The translations under genes were made by a program, and so were the position numbers. Positions 1 through 10,772 of a stretch of 64,000 nucleotides of DNA are shown piece by piece. The DNA is from Parietichytrium sp. I65-24A (taxonomy: Eukaryota; Sar; Bigyra; Thraustochytrida; Thraustochytriidae), in contig BLSF01000007.1 in NCBI GenBank assembly GCA_012862575.1, forward strand, positions 1-64,000. The letters are read 5' to 3'. A model generated the notes under the pieces. That model ran no database searches, was not told the DNA's origin, and saw nothing but the letters and a program-made list of their open reading frames with translations. Position 1 is the first letter of the stretch; every line of letters begins with the position of its first letter.

Positions 1-95
1 CCTAGTCCTGAGTCTTATCATCGGTACCATCAGTACTATTGCTAGAGATAGCTAGAGTACCTCGCGCCAGTCACCACGGCGCGAGCTGAGTAATG

Positions 96-190
96 TATTG
101 CACTGCATTGCATCGCATTGCATTTCCAATTGCACCATTGCATTCACATTCGCATTAACTTTACAATTACATTTTGCATTGCATTCACAT
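96..190. repeat. Irregular GCATT-type repeat
   Basis: The motif GCATT or ATTGC recurs many times between about 96 and 190, and again loosely to about 245. It forms a degenerate pentamer satellite upstream of the wax synthase gene. No open reading frame with gene-like composition covers it. Confidence 0.6.
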
Positions 191-359
191 CAACTGACCA
201 GTGGCCAAAGTCAATGCAAGTTGCAATTGTTGCAATGCCATTGCATCAACGACTGACTGTGCACAAGCTGCTTGCACTGGGGAGCCAGCAATCAGTACCT
301 AGCACACAGTTTCGCTCTTTCTTCCTTTTCGTTTCCTTCCGAGAGAAGTGAGAGAAGGT

Positions 360-646
360 GTGTATTGTCCTCTATACTCTGAGAGCTACACATCTCTATA
401 CCGGTGCTGAATGTGAGCACAGTGAGAAACGAAAGAGAAAGCGAAAGTGAAAGAAGGAGACAGCGTGCGGTGGTGGTGGTGGTGGAGAAGGCAGAAAGAG
501 GTTAAAAGAGGAGAGAAACGTGCACAAGTGGTCTTCAGAGAGCCGCAAGCAGCCAGGGAAAGGGAGGGTTGGCAGTGAGTTTGCAGCGCAACGGCGAGGA
601 GACCTGCAGGTTTGGTCGGTAGGTTTGGTCGGTAGGTTTGGTGAGA
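360..646 (+). promoter_or_regulatory. Purine-rich 5' leader of the wax synthase gene
   Basis: From about 410 to 535 the plus strand is strongly purine-rich (gagaaacgaaagagaaagcg and similar), with a short GGT run at 470-484. Just before the start codon the 13-mer tttggtcggtagg occurs nearly three times in tandem (611-641). I infer a promoter or 5' UTR from position and from the same pattern at other genes in the window. Confidence 0.4.
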
Positions 647-2387
647 ATGTCAACCGCGAGCGATGTGAAGCGAAGAAGCAGCAGGCGTAGCGTGGAGTCC
701 AGCAGCCATGGCGACTCAAGGCGAACGAGCAGCAAAAGGAGCGCCTTAGAAAATGGGTCAGGCTCTTCAGAGCTGAGACGCGAATCGAGTAGCAGAAGCA
801 GCAAAAGGCTGAGCAAGAGGTCGAGCACGAGAACGCGTGCGTTGAGCGATTTGGGGTCGAGCATGTTTAACCTCGGCACGCAGGACTCGCGTCACGATAC
901 TGTGGTTTCCTCAGTCATGTACTTTGAGGAGGAGGTGCAACTGGAGGATATCAAGGAGAAGGCGAGGGAGTGCATGCTTTCCCACTGGAGATTTCGCTCG
1001 AGCATCACCTTTGAAGAGGGCACTCCGCTTTGGCTGGTACCTACGGACGACACGGGATCGACAGTGGACACCGACAAGCTAGTCTTTGATGTCGAGATCC
1101 CGTGCGCGGAAGGCGAAGAGTTTGCGGGACAAGAAGACCTAAACAATTACATCGGCTCTTTCTACGGCAAGCTGATGGACTTTGACGCCCCTTTGTGGCA
1201 GATTCAGAGAATTACTAACGTTCGGAACTGCGGTCCCAATCAGTCGGCAAATTGCGTGGTGATTTTGCGCCTCCATCACCTCATCGGCGACGGCATCAGC
1301 TTGACTGCCTTTTTGATGAAACTTCTTGACGAGGAAGACGAGGAGGGCGGAGAAATTGCCGAGCCCACCAAGAAGAAGAAGAAAGTCCATCTGTGGCCCA
1401 AGGTTTCCCCCTGGTTTCGGAAGCTTCACAGCGCTCGTGTGTTTGCTCAGGGTGTCGTGGAAGGGCTCTTGCTTCCCCTGCTGCCTGGCGACGATGACTC
1501 TGCACTGCGCAGTCGCTCAACCGAGATTGGGCCACGCAAGATTGCTGTAAGTCCAGAGGTCTCCTTGGAGCTCATCAAGGATATCAAGGATAGAATTGGC
1601 GCCACCGTGAACGACGTCTTGGTGGCGGCACTCTCTGGGGTACTTCGCAAATACCTAGAGAAAAACGGCGAGAAAATTCCCACCGGGCAGGTCCGTGCTG
1701 CCTGCCTCATCAACATGCGCAGCCAAGACGAGATGCGGGAACTCATGGAAGGCCGCGGTGATCTGGGGAATCGATTCAATGTAAGTTTTATACCATCTGA
1801 CCCACCTGACGTATTCACGAGAAATCCTCGCGCTGACTTTGATGCCATCGCAGTTTCTTCCGGTCCACATCCCGATCGCTCAGAAGAAGCCTCTTGAAAG
1901 ACTGTACCATTGCAAGATGGGCCTTGATGACATCAAGCAAAGCCCTGCGCCGTTGCTTGCCTACAAGGTAAACGTACTCGCTGCGCGCTTCCTGCCTGCG
2001 CAGGCAGTTGTACAAGCCACACGCGATCTCTTTGATAAGATGACGTGCGTATTCTCAAACGTACCAGGTCCGCAAAAGCCGGTTTACTTTGCCGGCCAAA
2101 AAGTCAGGTCGCTAAACTTCTTCGCCAACTCACTCACCGCGCTGGTATTCGGACTCTTGAGTTACAACGGAAAGGTGCAGCTGACCTGTGTGGCAAACTC
2201 GGAGGTGGTTCCCGACCCACAATTGCTTGTGGACCTTTTTGTTGACGAAATTAATGAGCTACATCAAGCCACAGAAGGCAAATTCCGAAAGCCAAAGATC
2301 AACATGATTGGATATGCCATCGACGCTACGATCATGCTTGCGATCGCTCTACTGATGGCAATCTTGTTGAAAGTTATCCTTCTCTAG
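647..2387 (+). CDS. Wax ester synthase/diacylglycerol acyltransferase (WS/DGAT family)
   Basis: Two exons, 647-1780 and 1854-2387, give about 555 residues. The acyltransferase motif HHLIGDG lies at residues 210-216, matching HHxxxDG, whose second His is the general base in this family. Exon 2 carries the family motif SNVPGP. Members transfer an acyl group from acyl-CoA to a long-chain alcohol or diacylglycerol, making wax esters or triacylglycerol. The first 65 or so residues are Ser/Arg-rich and lie before the catalytic domain. The last about 25 residues are a hydrophobic segment that could anchor the enzyme to the ER or a lipid droplet. I chose ATG 647; the frame is open slightly upstream but only with non-ATG codons. 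Whether it makes wax esters, TAG or both cannot be read from sequence. The 3' end faces the EGF/7-TM gene, 291 bp away. Confidence 0.9.
1781..1853 (+). other. Intron of the WS/DGAT gene
   Basis: GTAAGT donor and CAG acceptor, 73 bp, phase 0. Removing it joins residues GNRFN to FLPVHIPI, restoring a continuous family-like sequence; reading through hits a stop soon after. Confidence 0.88.
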
Positions 2388-2678
2388 TCTCGAACGAAGA
2401 CAGACGGGAAGTACCCTGCCTCAATCCTTTTGATTGAGATTAGTTTGCAGATAATGACCTGCAGTTGTGCTAGGCAACTGTTCTGGACATCCTTTTCCGC
2501 GTTTGCAGATGTGGAATCACAAAAGTCATTCTTTCATTGACAGTGAGAAGATTTATTATTCGGCAGATCAAGTAGATGAACGTAAAAGCAATAGCAAAGT
2601 AAAAAACAAGTTTACACCTGAGCAAGCAGCACATTCCAATATGTTTGGAACAATCGCTTGTTTGTCGCGACGGTGTCC

Positions 2679-3941
2679 TCAAGCCTCCAAACGGGCGTCG
2701 GTCTCAAATTGCGCCTTGCGCATTTGAGTAATTGCAGTTGTATTTGTATTCGTGTACAAGTCTGCAGAACAAGAGGAGTATGCACCCTCAGAGCGAGCAA
2801 GCATCGAGCTGTCGGATGGCACAGCAGCGAGAGAGGTCTTGACGCCATGCACGTCACTTTTAAAGGTTGGAAGGCCCGGGTGTGGCAAGTCGCCTGGATG
2901 ATTCTTGTAAGCCTCATCCTCCTCCTGCACAAAGTCGCCACTGCTAATTTTGGTATCCTTCTCGAGAACGGCTTTGAATATGCGCATCCAAAGCACCGTC
3001 GCGAGAGCCCAGCTAATCGGCAAGACATAATCATGCTTCGTTCGCATGAATGGCCAAACGAGGAAAATGGCGTAAAATGCCCCCTGAAGGAAGCACTCGT
3101 AGATGATGGATCTCTGCACCCGGCCGATCTTGCGTTTCACAGACAAGATCCACGGGCTCTGGTGGAGAGCAAAGGATGCGTCAAGCACCTTGTCCGAACG
3201 ACGGAGAGCCAAAAACGCTTGCAAGCAATAACCTGTGAGGCAGAAGGCGTTCACCGTGAAGAAGGCGATGAAGATTCCGAACACAAGTTCGTTGGGCTCG
3301 CCACCATCTATGTATATTATGAACATGAGAGCGGTAGCAATAATTTCGGCCACCATACCCCCAAAGGTAGTGGCGAAACTCGCTCTTTTCAGAAACTGGT
3401 AATTTGGAGACCCATACAAAAGCACCCGCATAAGAGGAGGCGAGTAAAAGAAAAAACCCATGTAGAAGCCTGTGATGGTCATAAAGAAGAATAGCGTGGC
3501 CTTGAACGTGCTTCCTATGCGCTCGACATCGTCGCCACTTGTGTCGACGATCTTCATGATAGCGTAGAGTTCAAACCCAAGCCCACAAAGCAAAAAATAA
3601 GAAATCGTACTGCGCAGCGTAGAGTTGTGATACCACCGAAAGTTCCGGCCACGGCTCAGATACCTCTTCCTGAGTTCCTTATGCTGCCGAAATCTGACCT
3701 TGATCTTGGGCAAGATGTAGATATATATCGCATTCACCCAAACAAAGCAGAGCATCCACAGCAGCCTTACCGTTGGTTTGTGAACATGGCAGTCGAGTCC
3801 TTGGGCGTCTATCATATCACTGTGCCCGGTCCAGCCTTCGTCACACACACAGGTTCCGTTGACACACCTGCCATTCCCCGAACAGGCACCGTAGAACCAA
3901 GTGTCCACATAAGGGCTATCAGGGCATTCATCAGGCGCCAT
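2679..3941 (-). CDS. Seven-TM membrane protein with N-terminal EGF-like module
   Basis: 420 residues in one exon starting at ATG 3941. Residues about 19-50 form an EGF-like unit with closely spaced Cys residues (CSGNGRCVNGTCVCDEGWTG). Seven hydrophobic segments follow, at roughly residues 60-78, 112-132, 148-172, 193-212, 220-247, 280-300 and 308-326, then a Ser/Thr-rich tail of about 90 residues. No cleavable signal peptide is visible, so I infer that the first TM segment translocates the EGF module, giving N-out/C-in topology. I do not recognise the family; receptor-like architecture is possible, but no GPCR signature motif was seen. It could also be a transporter or a lumenal-EGF membrane enzyme. 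An upstream exon with a signal peptide cannot be excluded. Confidence 0.72.
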   Translation of the reverse strand: MAPDECPDSPYVDTWFYGACSGNGRCVNGTCVCDEGWTGHSDMIDAQGLDCHVHKPTVRLLWMLCFVWVNAIYIYILPKIKVRFRQHKELRKRYLSRGRNFRWYHNSTLRSTISYFLLCGLGFELYAIMKIVDTSGDDVERIGSTFKATLFFFMTITGFYMGFFFYSPPLMRVLLYGSPNYQFLKRASFATTFGGMVAEIIATALMFIIYIDGGEPNELVFGIFIAFFTVNAFCLTGYCLQAFLALRRSDKVLDASFALHQSPWILSVKRKIGRVQRSIIYECFLQGAFYAIFLVWPFMRTKHDYVLPISWALATVLWMRIFKAVLEKDTKISSGDFVQEEDEAYKNHPGDLPHPGLPTFKSDVHGVKTSLAAVPSDSSMLARSEGAYSSCSADLYTNTNTTAITQMRKAQFETDARLEA

Positions 3942-5852
3942 TGTCGACTTCGTGCAAGATCGACCGCCCTCTCATGCGCAACCAACACTTCAAGGCCAAC
4001 CCAGTCTCGGCCCAACCTAGTGCCCTGGACTTTGACTGGTGTTCCTGCAACAAGGTTGGCGCACCTCGAATCTCTCCCTCGCGACTCGCGGTGACCGTGG
4101 ACTCCGAGCCGTCCCCTCCCAGCCGACTGGCGCACTTCAGCGCACCGATCTTGCTGCAACCCAGAGCGCTTGCTTTACTTTGACGGCGACCCAGCGCTCC
4201 TCCCTCTCCATACACGCGGTTTCGAAGGTACCGCAGTCCTCACTCACTCACTCACTCACTCACGGCCAGTACCAAATTTCCGAACTGGGTTTACGGGCCA
4301 CTCTACCTTCAGACGCTTAGCACGCGTTGCCTGAGCTAAGTAACCTGGTATGCAGGATTGCAGGATGCAGGCTGGAGTGGCTGGGCGCAGTAGTAGTTTG
4401 GGTATGTTTGGGTGCAGAAAATGGACCAGATCAGAGGAAGAGGTGGAAGAAGAGAAGAAGACGCTGCTGGCGGTGCAGGCGATCGAGTGGGCGAGTGATC
4501 GTGATACTCGTGATAGTTACTGCACCGACAGGCTCTTTTGTGCCTCGGGCTGTTGTTGCTGTTGTTTTGCTCAATGATTTTGTTCCTTTCGTTGTTGCTG
4601 TTCTTGTTGATGTTGCTGTTCTAGTTGTTGTTATTGTTGTTGCTTTGGCCGTTTCTGCGTAGTTGACTCGCTCGAAGAAAGTTTGAGCGTCTTGTATGAG
4701 TCGACTCTCTCCTGTCAGTCTATAGCATCTCACATCTCACATGTCGCACATCGCATCTGACAACTGGCAAGTCTGATTTCTGCTCTCTGCTTTCTGCTTT
4801 TTCCATTCTTTCCATTCTTTCCTGGCCAATCACAAAGGGTGTGCACCCACGTCTTTGGATTAGTTTATTTGGAGTGGTACGAGTGTAGGGACCGGTACTA
4901 AGTAAGTACTAGCTAGCGGCGAGAGAGAGAGAGAGAGAGAGCGGCACTGGTATGGAAATTAGCCAAGAACAAGAAGGACTCGGAGAAGCCATGCATGAGC
5001 TTGTAATTCGCTCGATGAGGGAGGGCTTGCTCTCTGAGAAAGCTTGCTAATTGAAAGTTGTGAGTTGCAACTTTGAGCCTCGGAGCATCTTTGCGAATCT
5101 CAAAGCTCTCGACTTGTTTGATGATGGAGATGGAAACGTCGTATGTTGCCAACCGCGAGAAGAAGCGTTCGGTATCGTTGGACAAATTTGTTCTTCCCAA
5201 GGCGCACAACACTCTGAATTCTGAAATCTCAGTGCTGGGAGTTGCGTATGAGCTTTGAGAGGGAGCCGAAAGTGAGAAGAGGGCCAACCTGTCAAAACGA
5301 CCCATGCCTAGCTTGGCTCGCTTTTCTCGACTGATGAAGACTGATGACTGTAATGACTCTAATGACCAGCTGTAAGTGATAACGGAAATCACAGCAACGC
5401 TCTTTCCACCAAGGTGTGTACAAACTGACACCTGACTGCGAGCCCCAGGTACAATTTGTGAATCATTCCAGCAAATTCGGTAGGCTGGTATGCAAACCTA
5501 GTCTATGAACGGTGAACACTGTGAACACACGAAATCCACGACATCAGATACAAAAGTTGCTGATGGTAGCCGAAGAAGGCATCGTTGACTTTTGGACCGT
5601 TTGGTCTTGCAGAATCTCGAGCGCGAAGGATCTTTTCAAGTGCAACAGCAGACTGTGAAATAATAAAATACTTTTGACCTTCGGCTTGACGTGATACTGA
5701 AACTTGTGCTCTTTTTCGTTTGAAATATTTATAATGTAAAAGAACTGCTGTATCCTGCGAAAGAAGATCAAGAACATGACTTGTTCCCCCGAAACATTGG
5801 TTCACGTGAACTCTAGCACTCCATCTCGGTAGATGGCTCAGTGACTCCTTCC
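3942..5852. other. Intergenic region with several low-complexity tracts
   Basis: This 1.9 kb stretch lies between the start of the EGF/7-TM gene and the 3' end of the large membrane protein gene. It holds an (ACTC)n run at 4237-4263 (purine on the minus, coding strand), a GTT-rich run at about 4548-4655 and a perfect (GA)n tract at 4920-4941. A 32-codon ORF at 4952-5050 (+) directly follows the GA tract but is too short to call. No other convincing gene was seen. Confidence 0.6.
4237..4263 (-). repeat. (GAGT)n tract upstream of the EGF/7-TM gene
   Basis: About six copies of the tetramer CACT/CTCA on the plus strand, which read as a purine-rich GAGT repeat on the coding strand about 300 bp before the start codon. 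Confidence 0.7.
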
Positions 5853-8510
5853 CTACTGCGCTCCCTGGCTCCCTGGAAGCATGGTTGCTGACGATGTGCC
5901 TGCGGATTCTACATCGACAGTGGCTCCAGCGCCGACCAGCGCCCCGTCAGCGCTCTCTCCATTTCTCTCGGCAGCAGTTACAAGCCTCGAAATGTAGCAG
6001 TTGAACATGATGAGATAACAGCAAGGATATGCAAAGATTGCAAGCGCTACCCACCCAAGATTCTTCACCAGATTTAAGACATTGTTGTCAAGTTTCTCCT
6101 CGATGGAGTCCGAAACACTGAATGACACAAAGCAACTCGATCCAAGCAGCTGGAAAATGAAACAGGATAGAACCATTAGCATGGTGGAGAAGGCGAGCAG
6201 AAATTTGTTCACAGGGTCGAGCCGTGACCAGCTGGACACTTGGGCGCGCAGCTTCTCCCGCTTAGCGGAGGCCACCTCGTATGCCTTGACCTCCTCATCG
6301 TCGGGCCACTGCCTCAACTCTTCCTCCTGCTCTACAATGGTCTTTGCAATAAAATGAATTGCAGCCAACATTGCAGCCGACTGAGTGACAGTGGCGACAG
6401 CCAGCGACATCGTGCTCAGGGAACTCCACACACCACCTTCAGCACTACGGAGCAACAAGGCCCCGGCCAAGACACATGGGGCAATTAAAAAGAAAACGGG
6501 GAACGAACCGATCATCATGGACAGAAGCGGGAGCCGCAAAATTCCTGTCATCACTGACACGGGCCAGTCAGGTCCTCCGCAGAGTACCACCACCTTGCGA
6601 AGGTCCATGCCAGGCTTCAGGAGCATCAATTTGATGGCACGGATCTCCACCGAGTTGATTCCGACGAACCTGCGAATGTACACCCTGTTTGATGCCATGT
6701 ACTCGCCGATAACCTTTTGCTGAAGAACGATGGCAAACATCTTGAGTCCAAAGCAGATTGCCATCGTATAGCAAACAGCGCCCCAGAATCCCATCGATTC
6801 CTGCGCAGAGTACACCAGAATGATCCCGCCGCTGACGTAGACTGGAACACCCGGGATGAACGGATTCAAAAACATAAAAATGCCGACGCCAATGAACACG
6901 ACAGTGGTAATGCCAAGCGACACGCCTGCGAGTCGGGTGTTGAGCCAGCTTAAGAACACCGAAGTAATACGAACGACCCCGACGGCGAGTAGAAAAAAGA
7001 AAATTCCGAGCCAGATTGCCTTCACGAGGATCGACGTCCAGTTCCACGATTGGACCAACTTGATGTACCGCGCCGCACGAGACGTAAAGACGGAGCGACG
7101 ATCTTCATCCGATAGCTCACGCGTACATGAGAAGGTCTTTCGAGACAATTGCGTCAACAGACTCCCGGCGAGGTAGATGAGAAAAAATGGCGAAACGAGC
7201 ATAAGCATGATGGCCTTTGTCCAGTCTGAAGACATTGCCTTGAGCAGACGAGACCCCAGCGGAGTGCTTCTCAAGCCTTCCTGCACTGCCCCGCTCCCAA
7301 AGACAGCCACAACGACGATTCCCATGACGATCATCGCCAAGAAGCTCATGGCCAGCACAACGTTTGTCAAACTCATCTGTGCACCAGCGATCCCGGCTGC
7401 AGCCCAAAGACCAAAAACACCGAGCCCGATGAACATGACAAATGCCTGAGCGACGGGATCCATAGCATGAGCCTTGTCCTTGGCATGACGCGCTTGCTCG
7501 AGGGTCCGCACAAGAAAAAAGCAAACCGCACCGAACACGACTGACCACAGCGCAAGAATGAAAGGAAGCAACCAAAGCAAAAAGCCGGCCGTGCAACCCA
7601 CCAGAGCCGCGTCGATTGTTGCGCGGTCGCTGTCACTGAGCGTGGTGGAGTTTAATGTGTACGGCGCACCGTCGCTGTAGGTGACTAACCACTCGGTGGA
7701 GTTCTCCACAAGATACACCAAATCGGTGATGTTACACTCCATTTTTTGATAAAATCCCAACTTGACCTCCACGGACCACCACATGTCGTCGACAACCACC
7801 CAGGTGATCCAGGCCGCAAAGCTACCCAGACCAACCAGAGCGAGGCCAACTTGAAGGGCCTTCAGATAACAGATAATGTCCATCGACTTAAATATTAGAA
7901 CTTTCAAGCCCATAAGCACAAACGGCGCGCCAAAGAGAAAGAGCCCGATCGGAGCCACCACAAAAGCCTTGGTGGCCAAAAGGGCAGTGACTCCATATCC
8001 AAAGAGTGCAATCGCCCACAAGCACCACGCCAGGTATTTCCAGTGCCCCCGCCAGAATCGAGCGTCCAAGATTAACAGCACGACCGTTGTCGCGAGCGCA
8101 ATGCCCAGCGCATAATACACGTATGAGTATTGTTCCGACAAAGTCCTGTAAATGCGATCTCCACGGCAGTAGGGCATGCCACTGAACAAGAAGAGAAAGA
8201 ACACCCCGCCCCCCACGATCAACAACTCCAGAACCCCATACTCCCACCATTTGCCCGGCCTCGTTTGCGCAGCAGCGCCATCGTCTCCGTCTCCGTCTCC
8301 CCCCTTGTCTCCTTTCTTCCCGCTAACCGCACCTCCGCCGCTGTTCTTGCCGTTCATTACTTTAACGTCCGCTTTCGCGCCGTCCGCAGCCGGTTGCCGG
8401 CTCTCCGCGTCCTGGTCCCCACTCTGTACTGCCGTTGACGCCGGCATTGTAGACATTGATGTGCCTGCCAGTGGGGCGTCAGTGACTTGCAGCTCGTCCA
8501 TGGCCAGCAT
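5853..8510 (-). CDS. Large polytopic membrane protein with VTT/DedA-like segment
   Basis: 885 residues from ATG 8510; the frame extends to 8567 only through a GTG, so I use the ATG, and another ATG lies three codons later. The first about 90 residues are hydrophilic and Gly/Asp-rich. The rest carries about 16 hydrophobic helices. Residues about 535-660 contain NPFIPGVPVYVSGGIILVYS, which resembles the re-entrant loop of VTT (SNARE-associated Golgi/TMEM64/DedA) proteins, some of which are lipid scramblases. A loop with several Cys and N-glycosylation sequons near residues 270-300 is probably lumenal. I infer a membrane-remodelling or lipid-handling role, with moderate confidence only. The neighbouring genes give no functional hint. 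Confidence 0.65.
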   Translation of the reverse strand: MLAMDELQVTDAPLAGTSMSTMPASTAVQSGDQDAESRQPAADGAKADVKVMNGKNSGGGAVSGKKGDKGGDGDGDDGAAAQTRPGKWWEYGVLELLIVGGGVFFLFLFSGMPYCRGDRIYRTLSEQYSYVYYALGIALATTVVLLILDARFWRGHWKYLAWCLWAIALFGYGVTALLATKAFVVAPIGLFLFGAPFVLMGLKVLIFKSMDIICYLKALQVGLALVGLGSFAAWITWVVVDDMWWSVEVKLGFYQKMECNITDLVYLVENSTEWLVTYSDGAPYTLNSTTLSDSDRATIDAALVGCTAGFLLWLLPFILALWSVVFGAVCFFLVRTLEQARHAKDKAHAMDPVAQAFVMFIGLGVFGLWAAAGIAGAQMSLTNVVLAMSFLAMIVMGIVVVAVFGSGAVQEGLRSTPLGSRLLKAMSSDWTKAIMLMLVSPFFLIYLAGSLLTQLSRKTFSCTRELSDEDRRSVFTSRAARYIKLVQSWNWTSILVKAIWLGIFFFLLAVGVVRITSVFLSWLNTRLAGVSLGITTVVFIGVGIFMFLNPFIPGVPVYVSGGIILVYSAQESMGFWGAVCYTMAICFGLKMFAIVLQQKVIGEYMASNRVYIRRFVGINSVEIRAIKLMLLKPGMDLRKVVVLCGGPDWPVSVMTGILRLPLLSMMIGSFPVFFLIAPCVLAGALLLRSAEGGVWSSLSTMSLAVATVTQSAAMLAAIHFIAKTIVEQEEELRQWPDDEEVKAYEVASAKREKLRAQVSSWSRLDPVNKFLLAFSTMLMVLSCFIFQLLGSSCFVSFSVSDSIEEKLDNNVLNLVKNLGWVALAIFAYPCCYLIMFNCYISRLVTAAERNGESADGALVGAGATVDVESAGTSSATMLPGSQGAQ

Positions 8511-9820
8511 GTGCTCGTCATGCAGTCTGCTTTTAAAACTAGCTGGTCGCCACTGCCACCACAACACTGCACTCTCTCACTCACTCACTCACTGCACTCT
8601 CTCACTCTCTCACTCTCTCACAGGGCAACAACGCTTCTCACGTGGTGTGCGCCACCCGGCTGGCTGACTTGGCAGTAGGACTTGGAAACACTTGAGAAGA
8701 GAGACAGAGAGAGACAGAGAGAAAAAAAAGAAAGAAAGAAAGAAAGGAAGAAGGAGCGCTCAGCTCAGCTCAGGCTCTTCACTGAAACAACGTCTCAACG
8801 AGTCGCACACTCACTCTGGCAGTAGCTAGCAGGGCATGTCCGCCAATGTCTGCCTGCGTGTGGCAATGTGTGGCACCATCTGCTAAGCTTATCATCCATA
8901 CCATGCGGGCCACACTGCGATCCTCTTACCGGAAATTGGAAGTCGGGTAACTCACGTGCAAGAGCGAGAGCGAGAGCAAGAGCGAGAGCAAGAGCGTTGG
9001 TTTCTTCTCCTCTTTTTTTTTTCTTGCTCAGAAAAAAACACCGCCTGTTCTGCTGAACTCAGCCTCGAAATTGCCTGCCTGCCTGTACGCCTTTCCTGTG
9101 CATGATGGTGCCATTTTTTATTTACTAACTGTCAGAACTCTGTTCTGGATTCTGTAAAATTTATCAATGATGAATGAATGAAGGGATGAATGATGATGAA
9201 TGAAAATGAAAGATGATGAGAGAGAGGATGAGAGGAAAGCGTTGGAGGAATAGGAGGAGTCACAAAGGAGCCGCCAGACCGAGAGACAGAGAGAGAATGA
9301 GAGAGAGAGAGTGTGTGTGTGAGAGAGAGAGAGAGAGAGGGAGAGGGGTTGGGATCATGATCGCCTAGTCACAGGCATAAGGGACATAGCTGCTGAACCT
9401 CCCTCGCACTAGTTGTTACCAGTGCAGTAATACTCACTCAAATGTCATTAAGCAATACTACTAATAGCTGTCATAGTGCCGCGCTAGGCTTATCCCCGAT
9501 CATCTGGCTCTTCTCTTGTTGGCCACATCCAGCTAATGCTGGATAGTAGTATATGTAGAGTAACTGGAACATGAGACCTGACGATTGAGTTTGACCGTCT
9601 TGGGCTTACCGATTTTGAAGCTTGCCAATGTTGGCTGTTCACACATCTGTTCACGGCGTGCTCTTGTGCTTTTTCAAAGTTCGGGCCACTTGCAAGTACT
9701 GTACTAGTACTGCGCACCAGTACTTTAGAACAGATTCACAGACATTAAAATAACTGGAACAACCCACTGGCATACTCACAGTCAGCAAGCAACCTGTGTA
9801 TAACAAGAAGCGCCGCTAGC
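8511..9820. other. Simple-repeat-rich intergenic region
   Basis: Near 8570-8621 a CACT/CTCTCA tract is purine-rich on the minus strand, the coding strand of the gene to the left. Further right, purine-rich tracts lie on the plus strand at 8690-8752 (GAGA and GAAA), 8958-9000 (gagagc) and 9170-9345 (gatgaatgaa, GA, GT). The plus-strand tracts point toward TANGO2, now beyond the transposon. No gene was recognised in the region. Confidence 0.6.
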
Positions 9821-10461
9821 CACACATTGAAAGTTTTTCAGGTTCATAGTAGTTGGTAAACATTTTCTGGGAATAATAACACATAATAACATAGGTTTTG
9901 CAAAATCAATAGGATTTCCAACTTGCGTCTATTTTTTTAAAAACAATAGAAGTAAATTTTCAATTTTGAAGGTTCGCCAATTGGAATGAATAATGCGAGT
10001 TGAGGCTTTGAAAGGAGTGGTTGGTTTCCGACCATCCCGAGAGACAAGTTGAAGTATCAGTGATGAATCGCTAAAACAAACATTATTTACCTCATTCACA
10101 TCGGCTCGGACATATCTAAATAACCGTTTGCCTCCACTACGCGATCGAAGAAACCCATTAAGGTTTGCACACTTCCGCTCTGAGGATGAGAACTCCGCAT
10201 TTGTGCCAGCCCAGCTTTGATAATCTCCTCTAGAACATTCAGCCTTGCACGCATCTTCTCCCCATGCTCATAGTCGTCCAATAGTAAGTCTCGGAACCTC
10301 GCTTCGTGCCGCATTTTATTTGCAAGTGACCGCAGGCGTCGATTGTAGTACTCGCAAAGATTGAGTTGCGGGGAGTTTGGTGGCGTTTTCATGAGATGTA
10401 CTGAAGCTGAATTTGCACGAAGGAATTCGTGGAGCTGGGCATAATGCGGCAAAGTTGAGAG
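9821..10461 (-). mobile_element. Partial duplicate of the mariner-type element's left end
   Basis: About 641 bp nearly identical to 10495-11138, with only a handful of substitutions and small indels. It covers flank, left terminal repeat and the last about 130 codons of the transposase, and stops abruptly at the N at 10462. Either it is a real tandem partial duplication or two allelic or overlapping contigs were joined. One visible amino-acid difference is SGSVQTL here against SGSVLTL in the full copy. Confidence 0.8.
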
Positions 10462-10462
10462 N
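10462..10462. other. Ambiguous base (N) at a duplication junction
   Basis: This is the only N noticed in the window. It lies at the end of the duplicated segment, immediately before sequence that leads into the second copy, and is best read as an assembly join. Confidence 0.85.
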
Positions 10463-10534
10463 CTGCTAGCTTTCACACTCGCGCCACGCCACACCACACA
10501 TTGAAAGTTTTTCAGGTTCATATAGTAGTTGGTA

Positions 10535-10637
10535 AACATTTTCTGGGAATAATAACACATAATAACATAGGTTTTGCAAAATCAATAGGATTTCCAACTT
10601 GCGTCTATTTTTTTACAAAACAATAGAAGTAAATTTT
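10535..10637. repeat. Left terminal inverted repeat of the transposon
   Basis: It matches the reverse complement of 12537-12626. Both arms share blocks such as acataggttttgcaa, ggatttccaacttgcgtcta and aacaatagaagtaaatt. The left arm has about 12 extra bases (a local duplication of an aataacacat-like unit), so the two arms are unequal. Confidence 0.85.
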
Positions 10638-10772
10638 CAATTTTGAAGGTTCGCCAATTAGAATGAATAATGCGAGTTGAGGCTTTGAACGGAGTGGTTG
10701 GTTTCCGACCATCCCGAGAGACAAGTTGAAGTATCAGTGATGAATCGCTAAAACAAACATTATTTACCTCAT

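Noticed and set aside
4913-5431. 172-codon minus-strand frame
   Set aside because: It starts only at GTG, ends inside the GA tract as a Leu/Ser run, and has no recognisable motif.
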